A stretch of 64,000 nt of DNA from Dorea phocaeensis. Lineage in GTDB: Bacteria; Bacillota; Clostridia; Lachnospirales; Lachnospiraceae. The notes beneath the pieces were generated by a model. It searched no databases and was not told where the DNA came from. It saw only the letters and a program-made list of their open reading frames with translations. Location of the stretch: positions 682,001 through 746,000 of the forward strand of contig NZ_OEPZ01000001.1 of assembly GCF_900240315.1 (NCBI RefSeq), in the 5' to 3' direction. Shown one piece after another: positions 41,832-51,139 of this stretch; the first letter of the stretch is position 1, and the number at the start of each line of letters is the position of its first letter. Position numbers and translations under genes: made by a program.

Positions 41832-42893
41832 CTATTGTCCTTCTGCCACATCATCTGTCTGCACCTGGTCAGCATATGGATCTGTCTCCATCATTTTCAT
41901 GGTTACCTTCAGATCATTAAAGTCAATTTTTCTCCACACATTCTTATGCACTTCAATCTCTGCTTCTTTTCTCCATTTCTTGCAGGTATCGGTGTAAAGT
42001 TCATTTTTTCTTTCCTCTACAATACTCTGCTTCTTGCTGTCGGTAGCCGCCTGATCAAAAAGACTGGTTACCTTTGCGACATAACAGCCATCCTCCGTCT
42101 CAACAACGCCTGTTGTCTCTCCTTCTGCCAGTGCATCTGCTTCCTTACAGAGATCTGCCGTCGGAACGGTTGCCTCTTTATCAAAAGTGGCCGTGCTTAC
42201 TTCCAGACTCTGCTCGCCCGCAAAAGTCTCAAAGTCCGCAGCCTTTACTCCTTCTGCAAAGCTTTCTGCCTGCGCTTTCATTGCAGCCTTTTCATCATCA
42301 GAAAGTTCCGTTGTATTGCCTTCCTCATCCTTATTCTTGTAAGAAAAGAATACATACTGCATGCTCTTTTGTGCCGCCTCTTCATCAGCGACTTCCGTGT
42401 CTGCTCCTGCCTTGATAGCTCCGGCCATCTTTTCTCTGATTGCCATAAGTGTAAGCACACGCTCTACCGTCTTTGTATCTGCCCCAGAGACTTTCTCCTT
42501 CTCTTCCAGCCCGTTTACCTCATCAAAATCTGCTGCTGCTTTCTTAATTACTGCCTTCTCTTCGTCAGTAAGCGTTACGTCATACTCTTTCATATGCGCT
42601 TCCAAGAGAATCATATCTTCCAAATCTTTCTGAACGGAATCCTTAACTGACTCCTCATAAGTCTTGCCTTTCTCGGCTTCGGAATTCCACATATCTTCTC
42701 CCAGAATTTCGGCATAATAAGTCTCGTACTGCGCCTGTGTATATCTGGCATAGAAATTAGCTACTCCTGCCGTTACTTCTTCTTTTTCCACAGTCAGTGC
42801 TACATCGCTGTCTTTGATTGCGCTGCTGCATCCGGTGAGCGTTCCGATCATCAAGCCGCCCGCCAATGTCAGTGCAAGGAATCTTTTTTTCAT
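41832..42893 (-). CDS. PrsA/SurA-like peptidyl-prolyl isomerase lipoprotein
   Basis: A 353-aa lipoprotein (lipobox LTGC at ~19-22). The N-terminal helical chaperone part resembles SurA_N (VTAGVANFYARYTQAQYE, then KDLEDMILLEAHMKEYDVTLTDEEK). The ~180-300 region (QYVFFSYKN, KAQAESFAEGVKAADFETFA, ALAEGETTGVVETEDGCYVAKV) fits a parvulin-type domain. It probably assists folding of exported proteins outside the membrane. It follows mfd, with its own promoter inside the mfd 3' end. Confidence 0.85.
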   Translation of the reverse strand: MKKRFLALTLAGGLMIGTLTGCSSAIKDSDVALTVEKEEVTAGVANFYARYTQAQYETYYAEILGEDMWNSEAEKGKTYEESVKDSVQKDLEDMILLEAHMKEYDVTLTDEEKAVIKKAAADFDEVNGLEEKEKVSGADTKTVERVLTLMAIREKMAGAIKAGADTEVADEEAAQKSMQYVFFSYKNKDEEGNTTELSDDEKAAMKAQAESFAEGVKAADFETFAGEQSLEVSTATFDKEATVPTADLCKEADALAEGETTGVVETEDGCYVAKVTSLFDQAATDSKKQSIVEERKNELYTDTCKKWRKEAEIEVHKNVWRKIDFNDLKVTMKMMETDPYADQVQTDDVAEGQ

Positions 42894-42931
42894 GTCTTTT
42901 TATGTCCTCCTTCGTACCCGTTAACTGTTTT

Positions 42932-42960
42932 ATTATATCCTGTTTTTACTATTCAATCAA
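42932..42960 (-). promoter_or_regulatory. Promoter of the PrsA-like gene
   Basis: -35 TTGATT (42955-42960, inside the end of mfd), 17-bp spacer, perfect -10 TATAAT (42932-42937). Confidence 0.78.
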
Positions 42961-45900
42961 TGCTTTCAAACCATTTAACACTTTTTTCACGACTTCCAGA
43001 CTGTCTTCCGGCTTTTCTTTTCGATTTCGAATCTTCTTCTCATAGATGAAACTTGGATTTTCCGCATCAGCCCGAAAAGCCAGCGTTCCCTTAAAGTTCG
43101 CGATCAGCTCCGGAATCTTCTGCGGCTGCACCTTTGCCTTCTCATACATGGTGAAGGTATAGATCTGTCCTTTCTGTTCTACAGACGTTACATAAAGCCT
43201 GCGCGCCTGCGCTTTTAAGCTTGCCACCGTCAAAAGCTTCTCCACCTTTTTCGGAATATCTCCAAACCGATCAATCAGCTCTTCGATCATATCTTCTTTC
43301 TCTTCCTCATTCTCAATAGCCGCAATCCTCTTATAAATATCCAGCTTCTGATACTCATTGGCAATATAAGAATCCGGAATATACGCATCCACATTCAAAT
43401 CCATCGTCGTAGCAAAAGTCTCTTCTTCTATTTCTCCTTTCAGCAGCTTTACCGCCTCATTGAGCATCTTACAATACATATCGTATCCAACCGCTTCCAT
43501 ATGCCCATGCTGCTCTGCCCCCAGAAGATTTCCGGCGCCGCGAATTTCAAGATCTCGCATGGCAATCTTAAAACCAGATCCCAAATCGGTAAATTCCCGA
43601 ATTGCCGCCAGGCGCTTTTCTGCCACTTCCTTTAACATTTTATCTCGTCGGTATAACAAGAACGCATACGCCATCCGATTCGATCTTCCAACTCGGCCTC
43701 TTAATTGATAAAGCTGCGACAATCCCAGCCTGTCTGCATCATGGATAATCATCGTATTTGCATTGGAAATATCAAGTCCCGTCTCAATAATGGTCGTAGA
43801 AACCAGAACATCGATCTCGCCGTTCATAAAGTCATACATAATCCGTTCCAGCTGATGTTCCTTCATCTGTCCATGCGCGAATTCTACGGTCAGCTCAGGA
43901 ACCAGCTTCTTGATATGTGCAGTAACCTCCGCAATATCTTCCACTCGATTATAAACATAATATACCTGACCCTGCCTTGCGCATTCCCGCTCAACCGCTT
44001 CCCGAACCATCTCGTCATTATATTCCATAATGTAAGTCTGAATCGGCAGCCGATCATTTGGTGCCTCCTCCAGCACACTCATATCCCGGATGCCAATCAA
44101 GCTCATGTGAAGTGTTCTCGGAATCGGCGTCGCCGTCAACGTCAGCACATCAACATTTTCCTTTAACTTTTTGATCTTCTCTTTATGCTGCACGCCAAAT
44201 CGCTGCTCTTCGTCAATAATCAAAAGTCCCAGATCTTTAAATTTGATATCGGATCCCAATACCCGATGAGTTCCAATCACAATATCCACCAGACCACGTT
44301 TCAGGTCTTCTACCGTCTTTTTCTGCTGAGCAGGTGTCCGAAACCGGCACATCAGATCAATCCGCACCGGGAAATCCTTCATTCTCTGAACAAAGGTATT
44401 ATAATGCTGCTGAGCCAGAATCGTTGTCGGTACCAGATAAACGACCTGTTTATCCTCCTGCACCGCCTTAAATGCTGCCCGAATAGCAATCTCTGTCTTC
44501 CCATATCCGACATCTCCGCAGATCAGACGGTCCATAATCTTGCTGCTCTGCATATCCTGCTTCACCGCTTCGATCGCCATCATCTGATCCTCCGTCTCCT
44601 CAAACGGGAACATCTCTTCAAACTCCCGCTGCCAGACGGTATCTTCCCCGTAGACAAATCCTTCCTGCTCCTGCCTTGCGGCATAAAGTTTTACCAGATC
44701 TTTGGCAATCTCCCTTACCGCTCCACGCACACGGCTCTTGGTCTTATTCCATTCCTGGGTTCCCAACTTATTTAACTTCGGTTTCTTCGCATCGGCGCTG
44801 GCATACTTCTGAATCAAGTCAAGCTGAGTTGCCGGAATATAAAGATTCCCGCCCTGTGCATAGGAGATCTTCATATAATCCTTGGAGATCTTATCCACTT
44901 CAATCTTCTCAATCCCTTGATAAATCCCCAGCCCGTGGTTCTCATGAACCACATAGTCCCCCGGCTTTAACTCTGCAAAACTTGCAATCTTCTGTCCTTC
45001 GTACTTTTTTCTCTTCTTCTTTTTCCTAATCTTTCCAAAGATATCCGTCTCCGAGATTACGGTAAACTTCAGCATTGGGTACTCATACCCTTCTGCCACA
45101 TGCCCATACGCCGTCATAATTTCCTGCGGCTTCACTTCACGATCCATATCTTCGCTGTAAAAACTGCTCAGGTTATAATCTCTTAGATCTTCCGCTAGAC
45201 GTTTGGCACGCGTCCTTGAACCGGATAAGAGCACCACCCGGTATCCTTCTCTCTTATAGCGCTTCAAATCCTGTGTCAACATCTCAAAACTACTGCTATA
45301 CGGATTGACACTTCTTGCCTGGAGCCCATAAGTACCGCGCATCACCAATTCTTTGCATCGAATATCCAGCGCAAAAAAGCCGATACTGCTGTAGGTATTT
45401 ATTTTTTTCAAAATCTCTGCCGCCTGATAGAGACGAACCTCTCCTTCTTTCATCTCATACCCGGCTTCCACCCGTTTCTTCTGAGCTTCCATAAACTCTT
45501 CTTCTACGCCGCGGCCTTTTTCCACCAGGCGAACCGGCTCATTTAAAAAGAGAATCGTCTCCTCTTTCGGGAAATAATCCAGAAACGAAACCGCCGTTTC
45601 CTCTTCCCTCGGAAATTCCTCTGCCGGACAGATACACACCTCTTCTAAATTTTCTATCGATCTTTGGGTCTCTGGATCAAACGTACGAATGGAATCAATC
45701 TCTTCCCCCCACAGTTCGATTCTCACCGGCTGCTCTTCTGTCAGCGGATAGACGTCCAGAATTCCGCCTCTGACCGCAAACTGTCCCGGTCCTTCAATCT
45801 GCACCTCCCGGTCATACCCCAGATCTGCAAGTTTTCGTGCAAGCGCATCTAAATCCAGTGTATCGTCCTGTTTGATTCGAATCATCCGTCCTGCAATGAC

Positions 45901-46290
45901 ATCTCTTGGAAGCAATGCATCCATAAATGCATCAAAACTTGTCACCACCGTCAGACTTTCTCCTGCCACCACCGACTGCAGCACTTCCATCCGCTCGCGA
46001 ACCAGTTCTTTACTTCTTAAATCAGCCTGATAAAAAAGAAGATCCTTCGCCGGATAAAAATAAGTCTGCGGATCCAGAAAACGATATTCTTCATAGACCT
46101 GTTTTGCCTTCGACTCACCGGCACAAACCACGACTTTATAACGGATATTCTCGCTCAGGGCATACATCATGTGAGTTTTCTGAGAATTTACACACCCCGT
46201 TACCCGAAGCATCCCCGGTTCCTTCTTTCGTTCTCTATATAATTCTTCGTATTCTGCCAGTTCCTTAAGCGGCGCAATCAAAGCCTGCAT
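42949..46290 (-). CDS. mfd: Transcription-repair coupling factor Mfd
   Basis: DNA translocase that removes stalled RNA polymerase and recruits UvrA. The 1113-aa protein has the UvrB-like N-terminal module, the RNAP-interaction domain (KPGDYVVHENHGLGIYQGIEKI), superfamily 2 helicase motifs (GDVGYGKTEIAIRAAF as Walker A, LLIIDEEQRFGVQHKE as DEExQ, LTATPIPRTLHMSL), the TRG segment with QLYQLRGRVGRS, and the C-terminal D7 domain. Full-length. It begins 2 bp after pth, and the PrsA-like gene follows. Confidence 0.97.
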   Translation of the reverse strand: MQALIAPLKELAEYEELYRERKKEPGMLRVTGCVNSQKTHMMYALSENIRYKVVVCAGESKAKQVYEEYRFLDPQTYFYPAKDLLFYQADLRSKELVRERMEVLQSVVAGESLTVVTSFDAFMDALLPRDVIAGRMIRIKQDDTLDLDALARKLADLGYDREVQIEGPGQFAVRGGILDVYPLTEEQPVRIELWGEEIDSIRTFDPETQRSIENLEEVCICPAEEFPREEETAVSFLDYFPKEETILFLNEPVRLVEKGRGVEEEFMEAQKKRVEAGYEMKEGEVRLYQAAEILKKINTYSSIGFFALDIRCKELVMRGTYGLQARSVNPYSSSFEMLTQDLKRYKREGYRVVLLSGSRTRAKRLAEDLRDYNLSSFYSEDMDREVKPQEIMTAYGHVAEGYEYPMLKFTVISETDIFGKIRKKKKRKKYEGQKIASFAELKPGDYVVHENHGLGIYQGIEKIEVDKISKDYMKISYAQGGNLYIPATQLDLIQKYASADAKKPKLNKLGTQEWNKTKSRVRGAVREIAKDLVKLYAARQEQEGFVYGEDTVWQREFEEMFPFEETEDQMMAIEAVKQDMQSSKIMDRLICGDVGYGKTEIAIRAAFKAVQEDKQVVYLVPTTILAQQHYNTFVQRMKDFPVRIDLMCRFRTPAQQKKTVEDLKRGLVDIVIGTHRVLGSDIKFKDLGLLIIDEEQRFGVQHKEKIKKLKENVDVLTLTATPIPRTLHMSLIGIRDMSVLEEAPNDRLPIQTYIMEYNDEMVREAVERECARQGQVYYVYNRVEDIAEVTAHIKKLVPELTVEFAHGQMKEHQLERIMYDFMNGEIDVLVSTTIIETGLDISNANTMIIHDADRLGLSQLYQLRGRVGRSNRMAYAFLLYRRDKMLKEVAEKRLAAIREFTDLGSGFKIAMRDLEIRGAGNLLGAEQHGHMEAVGYDMYCKMLNEAVKLLKGEIEEETFATTMDLNVDAYIPDSYIANEYQKLDIYKRIAAIENEEEKEDMIEELIDRFGDIPKKVEKLLTVASLKAQARRLYVTSVEQKGQIYTFTMYEKAKVQPQKIPELIANFKGTLAFRADAENPSFIYEKKIRNRKEKPEDSLEVVKKVLNGLKALIE

Positions 46291-46292
46291 AT

Positions 46293-46877
46293 TTACGTCT
46301 CCTTTGGCGTTACTTTTCGGTTATATTCATTCATTGCCTCATCTATACGACCGGTCAGCATCAATTCTACCGCCCGCATTGCATTGTGATAGCCTTCCTC
46401 CATTTGCTCCTTTTCACCTTTTGAGAAGTGCCCGAGCACATAGTCTGCGAGATCATATTTCTTTGGTTTCTCTCCTACGCCCACCTTGATCCGTGGAAAT
46501 ATCTGCGTTCCCAGATGTGCAATAATATTTTTTATTCCATTGTGGCCGCCGGCGCTTCCTTTCTTCCGAATCCGGAGCTGTCCCACATCCAGACTCACAT
46601 CATCATAAATTACTACCAGCTCATTCTCCGGATCAATCTTATAATAATCCACTAACCCACGAATACTCTCTCCACTCAAATTCATATACGTCTGCGGTTT
46701 TACCAGAATCACCTTCTGGCCTTCGATCATTCCTTTTCCGATGAATGCCCTGCTTTTCCTTACATCCACCGATATATTATATTGCTTTGCAATGACATCT
46801 ATCACATCAAATCCTACATTGTGGCGTGTTCCTTCATACTGCGCCGTCGGATTTCCAAGTCCTGCTATTATATACAT
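46293..46877 (-). CDS. pth: Peptidyl-tRNA hydrolase
   Basis: Recycles tRNA from peptidyl-tRNA released by ribosomes. The 194-aa protein has MYIIAGLGNPTAQYEGTRHNVGFD (catalytic His in RHN), KPQTYMNLSGES and VIYDDVSLDVGQLRIRKKGSAGGHNGIKNI. The ATG at 46877 has GGAAGG eight bases before it; a GTG three codons upstream does not. The pth-mfd order is conserved in Firmicutes. A plus-strand gene is divergent across a 143-bp gap. Confidence 0.96.
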   Translation of the reverse strand: MYIIAGLGNPTAQYEGTRHNVGFDVIDVIAKQYNISVDVRKSRAFIGKGMIEGQKVILVKPQTYMNLSGESIRGLVDYYKIDPENELVVIYDDVSLDVGQLRIRKKGSAGGHNGIKNIIAHLGTQIFPRIKVGVGEKPKKYDLADYVLGHFSKGEKEQMEEGYHNAMRAVELMLTGRIDEAMNEYNRKVTPKET

Positions 46878-47020
46878 CTTTCTCACCTTCCGTTCTCGTT
46901 TTCCTTTCCATTCTACAGGATGGTACGCCTTTTGTCACGCAAAAGAAACGAATAATCCTCCTGCTTCTCACATACATTATAGAAAGCAGAACATATCATA
47001 TCACATACAGGAGGTCTCTT

Positions 47021-47455
47021 ATGAGTTCCAGAACAAAAATTATCGTATTGCATATGAAGGAGATCATCTACACAGCGGTGTTTGCGGTACTTGGCATTGT
47101 ACTGATTCTGCTGCTTCTGTTCATGTTCCTTCCCGAACGGGAGAAACACACAGACAAAGAAGCAAAATATACACCTGGGAGCTATACTTCCACCGTTACC
47201 CTCGGCAGCAATGCTCTGGAGGTAGAGGTCTCCGTTGATGAATCCCGTATTCATTCTATTCGTTTTTCCAATCTAAACGAATCCGTATCTGCCATGTACC
47301 CGCTGATTCAGCCCACTCTGGAAGAACTTGCCGAGCAGATCTACGCCAAACAGTCTCTGGAGAATCTTGAATACTCCTCTGACAGTCCATACACGGCACA
47401 GATCATTACTGACGCCATACGGAAAGCATTAAAAAAAGCCGAAACCACCAAATAG
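47021..47455 (+). CDS. Small membrane-anchored protein, possibly FMN-binding-like
   Basis: 144 aa, starting at the ATG eight bases after CAGGAGG; the open frame further left lacks a site. After a short cytosolic start there is one transmembrane helix (IIYTAVFAVLGIVLILLLLFMFL). An extracellular domain of ~100 residues follows (YTPGSYTSTVTLGSNALEVEVSVDESRIHSIRF, then SDSPYTAQIITDAIRKAL). The GxYTxxVxLG / AxxITDAIRKAL pattern is reminiscent of the FMN_bind domain, but the flavin-attachment Thr motif is not clear. Function unknown. The terminator overlaps its last codons. Confidence 0.75.
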   Translation: MSSRTKIIVLHMKEIIYTAVFAVLGIVLILLLLFMFLPEREKHTDKEAKYTPGSYTSTVTLGSNALEVEVSVDESRIHSIRFSNLNESVSAMYPLIQPTLEELAEQIYAKQSLENLEYSSDSPYTAQIITDAIRKALKKAETTK

Positions 47456-47466
47456 TTTCGGCTTTT
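47434..47466. terminator. Bidirectional terminator at 47.45 kb
   Basis: AAAAGCCGAAAC (47434-47445) and GTTTCGGCTTTT (47455-47466) form a perfect 12-bp stem. It spans the stop codon of the plus-strand gene and lies 3 bp from the stop of the minus-strand gene at 47470. Confidence 0.9.
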
Positions 47467-47469
47467 CTC

Positions 47470-47733
47470 TTATCCTTCTACGATCAGGTATCTTCCTCCC
47501 GGAAGTGCGAACACCTCAGATGCCTCTTCGATCTCTTCCATAGACATTCCGTCTATATCAAGACCCTCTTCTTCCAGAAATTCTTTCACCTCGTCCAGGC
47601 TCTCCACCACTGTCGCCATACAGTCTTCCAGGAAAGCTTCTGCTTCCTCCAGTGTCTCTGCCACCGGTTCATCGAATAATTTGGACTGGTCTCTTAAGAA
47701 CGTCTTCAGACACTCTTCATCATACTCATACAT
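47470..47733 (-). CDS. Small acidic protein of unknown function
   Basis: 87 aa, about a third Asp or Glu. It starts MYEYDEECLKTFLRDQSKLFDEPV, has two helical acidic stretches (TLEEAEAFLEDCMATVV; DEVKEFLEEEGLDIDG), and ends with the ordered-looking FALPGGRYLIVEG. Length and an SD (GGGAGGAAC before the ATG) support a real gene. It lies 35 bp downstream of a HAD phosphatase on the same strand. I do not recognise a function; compact conserved proteins like this recur in Lachnospiraceae. Confidence 0.75.
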   Translation of the reverse strand: MYEYDEECLKTFLRDQSKLFDEPVAETLEEAEAFLEDCMATVVESLDEVKEFLEEEGLDIDGMSMEEIEEASEVFALPGGRYLIVEG

Positions 47734-47768
47734 GTTCCTTGTTCCTCCCTTATCACATATTCCTCACT

Positions 47769-48419
47769 TTATACGAACTGCAACAGTTCCTCCGGTCTGT
47801 CAATGATTCTCTCTGCTCCGGCTTCCAAAAGCTCTTTACGCTCCCTGAATCCCCAGGATACGGCAACTGTTGAAACCTGCGCACGGTGTCCCGTCTCAAC
47901 ATCCACCTCGGAATCCCCAATATAAAGACATTCCTCTTTCTTTACTTCCAGCGCTTCCGCTGCCTGGTACACGCCTTCCGGATCCGGCTTTCTCTTAACG
48001 CCTTCCTTCTGACCCTGCACAAAATCGAACACACCGTCTCCAAAGATCTCCCGAACCACCTTATCTGCCTGCTTATCTGGCTTATTAGACAGCACTGCAG
48101 TCTTGATTCCCCGATCTTTTAAGTTCTTAAGGGTACTGACAATTCCTTCATAAGGTGTTACATGATATGTACAATTCGCGTCAAATATACGTCCATATAT
48201 CCGCATTCCTTCTTCCAGGCGCTCACACGGATCTGCTCCGGCAGCCTGAAGCGAGAGCTCCATCAGCCGTCTCGCTCCATTCCCCACAAAACTTTTACAC
48301 TGTTCCTTCGTAATCTTTTGAAGTCCCATCTCCTCTAACGTTAACTGCACCGAATATGCCAGGGACTCCAGCGTATCCGTCAGTGTTCCATCCAGGTCAA
48401 ATATACAAGCTTTTATCAT
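47769..48419 (-). CDS. HAD-family phosphatase, phosphoglycolate-phosphatase-like
   Basis: A 216-aa HAD subfamily IA enzyme. Motif I ACIFDLDGTLTDT has both catalytic Asp, motif II is AVLSNKP, motif III the Lys in VKRKPDPEGVYQAAE, and motif IV YIGDSEVDVETGHRA. A helical cap (residues ~15-85) is present. Typical substrates are phosphoglycolate or small sugar phosphates; pyrophosphatase (PpaX) activity is an alternative. The ATG at 48419 follows GGAGGAG. Confidence 0.9.
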   Translation of the reverse strand: MIKACIFDLDGTLTDTLESLAYSVQLTLEEMGLQKITKEQCKSFVGNGARRLMELSLQAAGADPCERLEEGMRIYGRIFDANCTYHVTPYEGIVSTLKNLKDRGIKTAVLSNKPDKQADKVVREIFGDGVFDFVQGQKEGVKRKPDPEGVYQAAEALEVKKEECLYIGDSEVDVETGHRAQVSTVAVSWGFRERKELLEAGAERIIDRPEELLQFV

Positions 48420-48439
48420 GACATCTCCTCCATGCAATT

Positions 48440-48468
48440 ATGATAGTATGCACGTATCAAAAATGCAA
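48440..48468 (-). promoter_or_regulatory. Promoter of the HAD phosphatase gene
   Basis: -35 TTGCAT (48463-48468), 17-bp spacer, -10 TATCAT (48440-48445), about 20 bp before the ATG. Confidence 0.68.
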
Positions 48469-48515
48469 GAGAAGATTATAGAATTTTATAAGAAACTCTG
48501 TCTCTATAAAATCTG

Positions 48516-49295
48516 TTACCCTTCCAGATACTGCCGCATCACCTTCAAGGCATTTTTTTCCAGACGGCTTACCTGCGCCTGCGAAATATGAATCTCATCA
48601 GCCACCTCCATCTGTGTTTTCCCTTCAAAAAAGCGAAGGGTAATAATATGACGTTCCCGTTTATTTAACCGATTCATCGCTGCTTCCAGGGACAGATTTT
48701 CTATCCATTTCTCCTCTTTATTCTTAGTATCGCTGATCTGATCCATCACGTAAAGAGCATCTCCACCGTCATTGTAAACCGGCTCCTGCAAGCTCATAGG
48801 CACCTGAATAGCGTCCAGGGCAAATACAATATCTTCTTTGGAGATTCCAATCTCAGAAGCAATCTCTTGAATGGTCGGCTCTTTCAAATAACGCTTCACA
48901 TAATTTTCTTTTGCATAAATCGCCTTATATGCCGTATCCCGCAGTGACCGGCTGACCCGGATAGAATTGTTATCCCTCATATATCTACGGATCTCTCCAA
49001 CGATCATGGGAACCGCATAGGTCGAAAATTTCACATCCAGCTCTGTATTGAAGTTATTGATCGCCTTAATAAGCCCAATACAGCCAATCTGGAACAGATC
49101 GTCAGGATTTTCATTGCTGGCGCCAAACCGTTTGATTACGCTTAATACCAGGCGCAAATTCCCCTTGATATACGTTTCCTTCGCTTCCTCATCGCCAGCC
49201 TTAATCCGGACAAACAGCGCTTCCTTTTCTTCTTCCTTCAAGACAGGCAGTCTTGACGTATTGACTCCGCAAATCTCTACTTTTCCCTGTGCCAT
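48516..49295 (-). CDS. sigG: RNA polymerase sporulation sigma factor SigG
   Basis: Late forespore sigma factor. The 259-aa protein begins with the SigG N-terminus (KVEICGVNTSRLPVLKEEE), then region 2 ([60 protein letters not shown]), region 3 (RSLRDTAYKAI, EPTIQEIASEIGIS) and region 4 (RERHIITLRFFEGKTQMEVADEIHISQAQVSRLEK). In many Clostridia sigG directly follows sigE; here four other genes' worth of DNA (about 5.3 kb) lies between. Its SD is locked in a 13-bp hairpin. Confidence 0.97.
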   Translation of the reverse strand: MAQGKVEICGVNTSRLPVLKEEEKEALFVRIKAGDEEAKETYIKGNLRLVLSVIKRFGASNENPDDLFQIGCIGLIKAINNFNTELDVKFSTYAVPMIVGEIRRYMRDNNSIRVSRSLRDTAYKAIYAKENYVKRYLKEPTIQEIASEIGISKEDIVFALDAIQVPMSLQEPVYNDGGDALYVMDQISDTKNKEEKWIENLSLEAAMNRLNKRERHIITLRFFEGKTQMEVADEIHISQAQVSRLEKNALKVMRQYLEG

Positions 49296-49303
49296 AAATA
49301 AAA

Positions 49304-49342
49304 CCCTCCTACCAGATCCATCGATGTTGTCTAGTAGGAAGG
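49304..49342 (-). promoter_or_regulatory. Hairpin that hides the sigG ribosome binding site
   Basis: On the minus strand CCTTCCTACTAGA (49330-49342) pairs with TCTGGTAGGAGGG (49304-49316) along all 13 positions (two G-U) around a 13-nt loop. The GGAGG Shine-Dalgarno is in the right arm, eight bases before the sigG ATG. No T run follows, so it looks like translational control, not a terminator. Confidence 0.85.
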
Positions 49343-49393
49343 TTCTCCAGATGCTTCTATGTTATTCTGTTTCCCGTGAAAATAAAAAAAGTT

Positions 49394-51139
49394 TTAGGAC
49401 TTGACAAACTGCGCATGATAAAGGTCTGCATAAAATCCGTTACGTTCCAATAATTCTCTGTGGTTCCCCTGTTCAATAATCGCACCGTCCTTCATCACCA
49501 GAATCTGATCTGCCTCCTGAATGGTAGAAAGACGGTGTGCCACCACAAACGAAGTTCTTCCTTCCATCATATGTGCAAACGCATTCTGAATTTTCAGTTC
49601 TGTTCTGGTATCAATGGACGATGTTGCCTCATCAAGAATCAACATCGACGGAAGACAAAGCATCACACGCGCAATACACAAAAGCTGCTTCTGCCCCTGA
49701 GACAATATGCTGCCATCCTCTCCCAGCACCGTATCATATCCATTTGGAAGCCGGTTGATAAAACCGTCGCAATAGGCTTCTTTTGCCGCCTTTATAATCT
49801 CTTCTCTGGATGCATTCGGGCGTCCGTAAGCAATATTTTCCCAAACGGTGGCAGATTTCAGCCACGTCTCCTGCAGCACCATTCCAAAACTGGCTCGAAC
49901 GCTGTTTCTCGTCAATTCATCCTGCCGGATTCCATCCAGACGGATCTCTCCCTCATCTACATCATAGAACCGCATCAGAAGATTGATAAGCGTCGATTTT
50001 CCACATCCTGTCGGACCCACAATCGCAATTCTCTGCCCTGGCTTCACATGAAGATTCAAATCCTGAATCAGCGGCCGCTCTGGTGTATAGGAAAAAGAGA
50101 CATGTTCCAGATCTACGTATCCTTCCACATTCTCAAGTTCCCGAACCGTCTCTTTCTCTTCTGGAATCGTCGGCTCGTCAATCAGCGCAAAAACCCGCTC
50201 TGCAGACACCAGCGAATTCTGAAGTTCCGTCACCACCCCGGAAATTTCATTGAAAGGTTTCGTATACTGATTGGCATAGTTCAAAAAGCTGGTCAACTGC
50301 CCCACAGTAATGGCTCCCCGAATAGCCAGCAGTGCTCCAATGACTCCCACCGCCGCATAGACAATGGAATTTACAAACCGGGTGGATGGATTTACAATCG
50401 ATGAAAAGAAAGTCGCCTTCATGGAATATCCCGCCAGATTCTCGTTTAATTTCTCGAACCGTTCCCCCGCTTCCTTCTCCTGAGAAAACGCTTTTACCAC
50501 CTTTAGATTTTCAATCATCTCATCTGTAAACGAAGTCATCTCTCCCCGCGTGCGGGACTGATGCTGGAACATCGAAAAGGTCTTTTTCGCAATAAACCGT
50601 GCCACAAAAAAAGAAAGAGGCGTTACCGCTACTACAACTGCGGTAATAACCGGATGAATTCCCAGCATGAACAACAATGTGCCGCCAAGGGTCATAACAC
50701 CGGTGAACAGCTGTGTAAATCCCATCAAAAGACCTTCCGAGAACTGATCTGTGTCTGTGATAATCCGACTTACAATATCCCCAGATGGATGGCTGTCAAG
50801 ATATCCAGACGGAAGCTTCTGCAGCTGTGCAAACGCCCGTACCCGAATATCTTCTGCCACATAGTATGTTACCTGATTATTAATATGGTTTTTCAGCCAT
50901 TGAAGGATCGCAATTAGAATCGTCAAAATCCCAATTTTTTTAAGAATCTGCAAAAGTTCCTTAAACTCTACTGCTTCCGCTCCGATAATCTGATCAACGC
51001 CCTGACCAATCAGAATGGGAATATAAAGGGTCGCAGCAACCGACACTGCCGCCAACAGAATGGACAAAATTACACGCCCCCGGTACCTGGCAATATACTT
51101 CAGAATTCTCCGGATCGTTTGGTTTCTCTTACCGTCCAT
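49394..51139 (-). CDS. ABC exporter subunit 2 (membrane plus ATPase), catalytic half
   Basis: A 581-aa half-transporter: six-helix exporter domain (~20-310), then the ATPase with Walker A GPTGCGKST, signature ILSQGQKQLLCIAR and Walker B MLILDEATSSIDTRT with the catalytic Glu, and H-loop VAHRLST. The ATG at 51139 follows GGAGG and lies inside the end of the partner gene (11-bp overlap). With its partner it forms a heterodimeric exporter of the BmrCD/YheHI type; the substrate is unknown (drugs, lipids or peptides). Confidence 0.92.
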   Translation of the reverse strand: MDGKRNQTIRRILKYIARYRGRVILSILLAAVSVAATLYIPILIGQGVDQIIGAEAVEFKELLQILKKIGILTILIAILQWLKNHINNQVTYYVAEDIRVRAFAQLQKLPSGYLDSHPSGDIVSRIITDTDQFSEGLLMGFTQLFTGVMTLGGTLLFMLGIHPVITAVVVAVTPLSFFVARFIAKKTFSMFQHQSRTRGEMTSFTDEMIENLKVVKAFSQEKEAGERFEKLNENLAGYSMKATFFSSIVNPSTRFVNSIVYAAVGVIGALLAIRGAITVGQLTSFLNYANQYTKPFNEISGVVTELQNSLVSAERVFALIDEPTIPEEKETVRELENVEGYVDLEHVSFSYTPERPLIQDLNLHVKPGQRIAIVGPTGCGKSTLINLLMRFYDVDEGEIRLDGIRQDELTRNSVRASFGMVLQETWLKSATVWENIAYGRPNASREEIIKAAKEAYCDGFINRLPNGYDTVLGEDGSILSQGQKQLLCIARVMLCLPSMLILDEATSSIDTRTELKIQNAFAHMMEGRTSFVVAHRLSTIQEADQILVMKDGAIIEQGNHRELLERNGFYADLYHAQFVKS

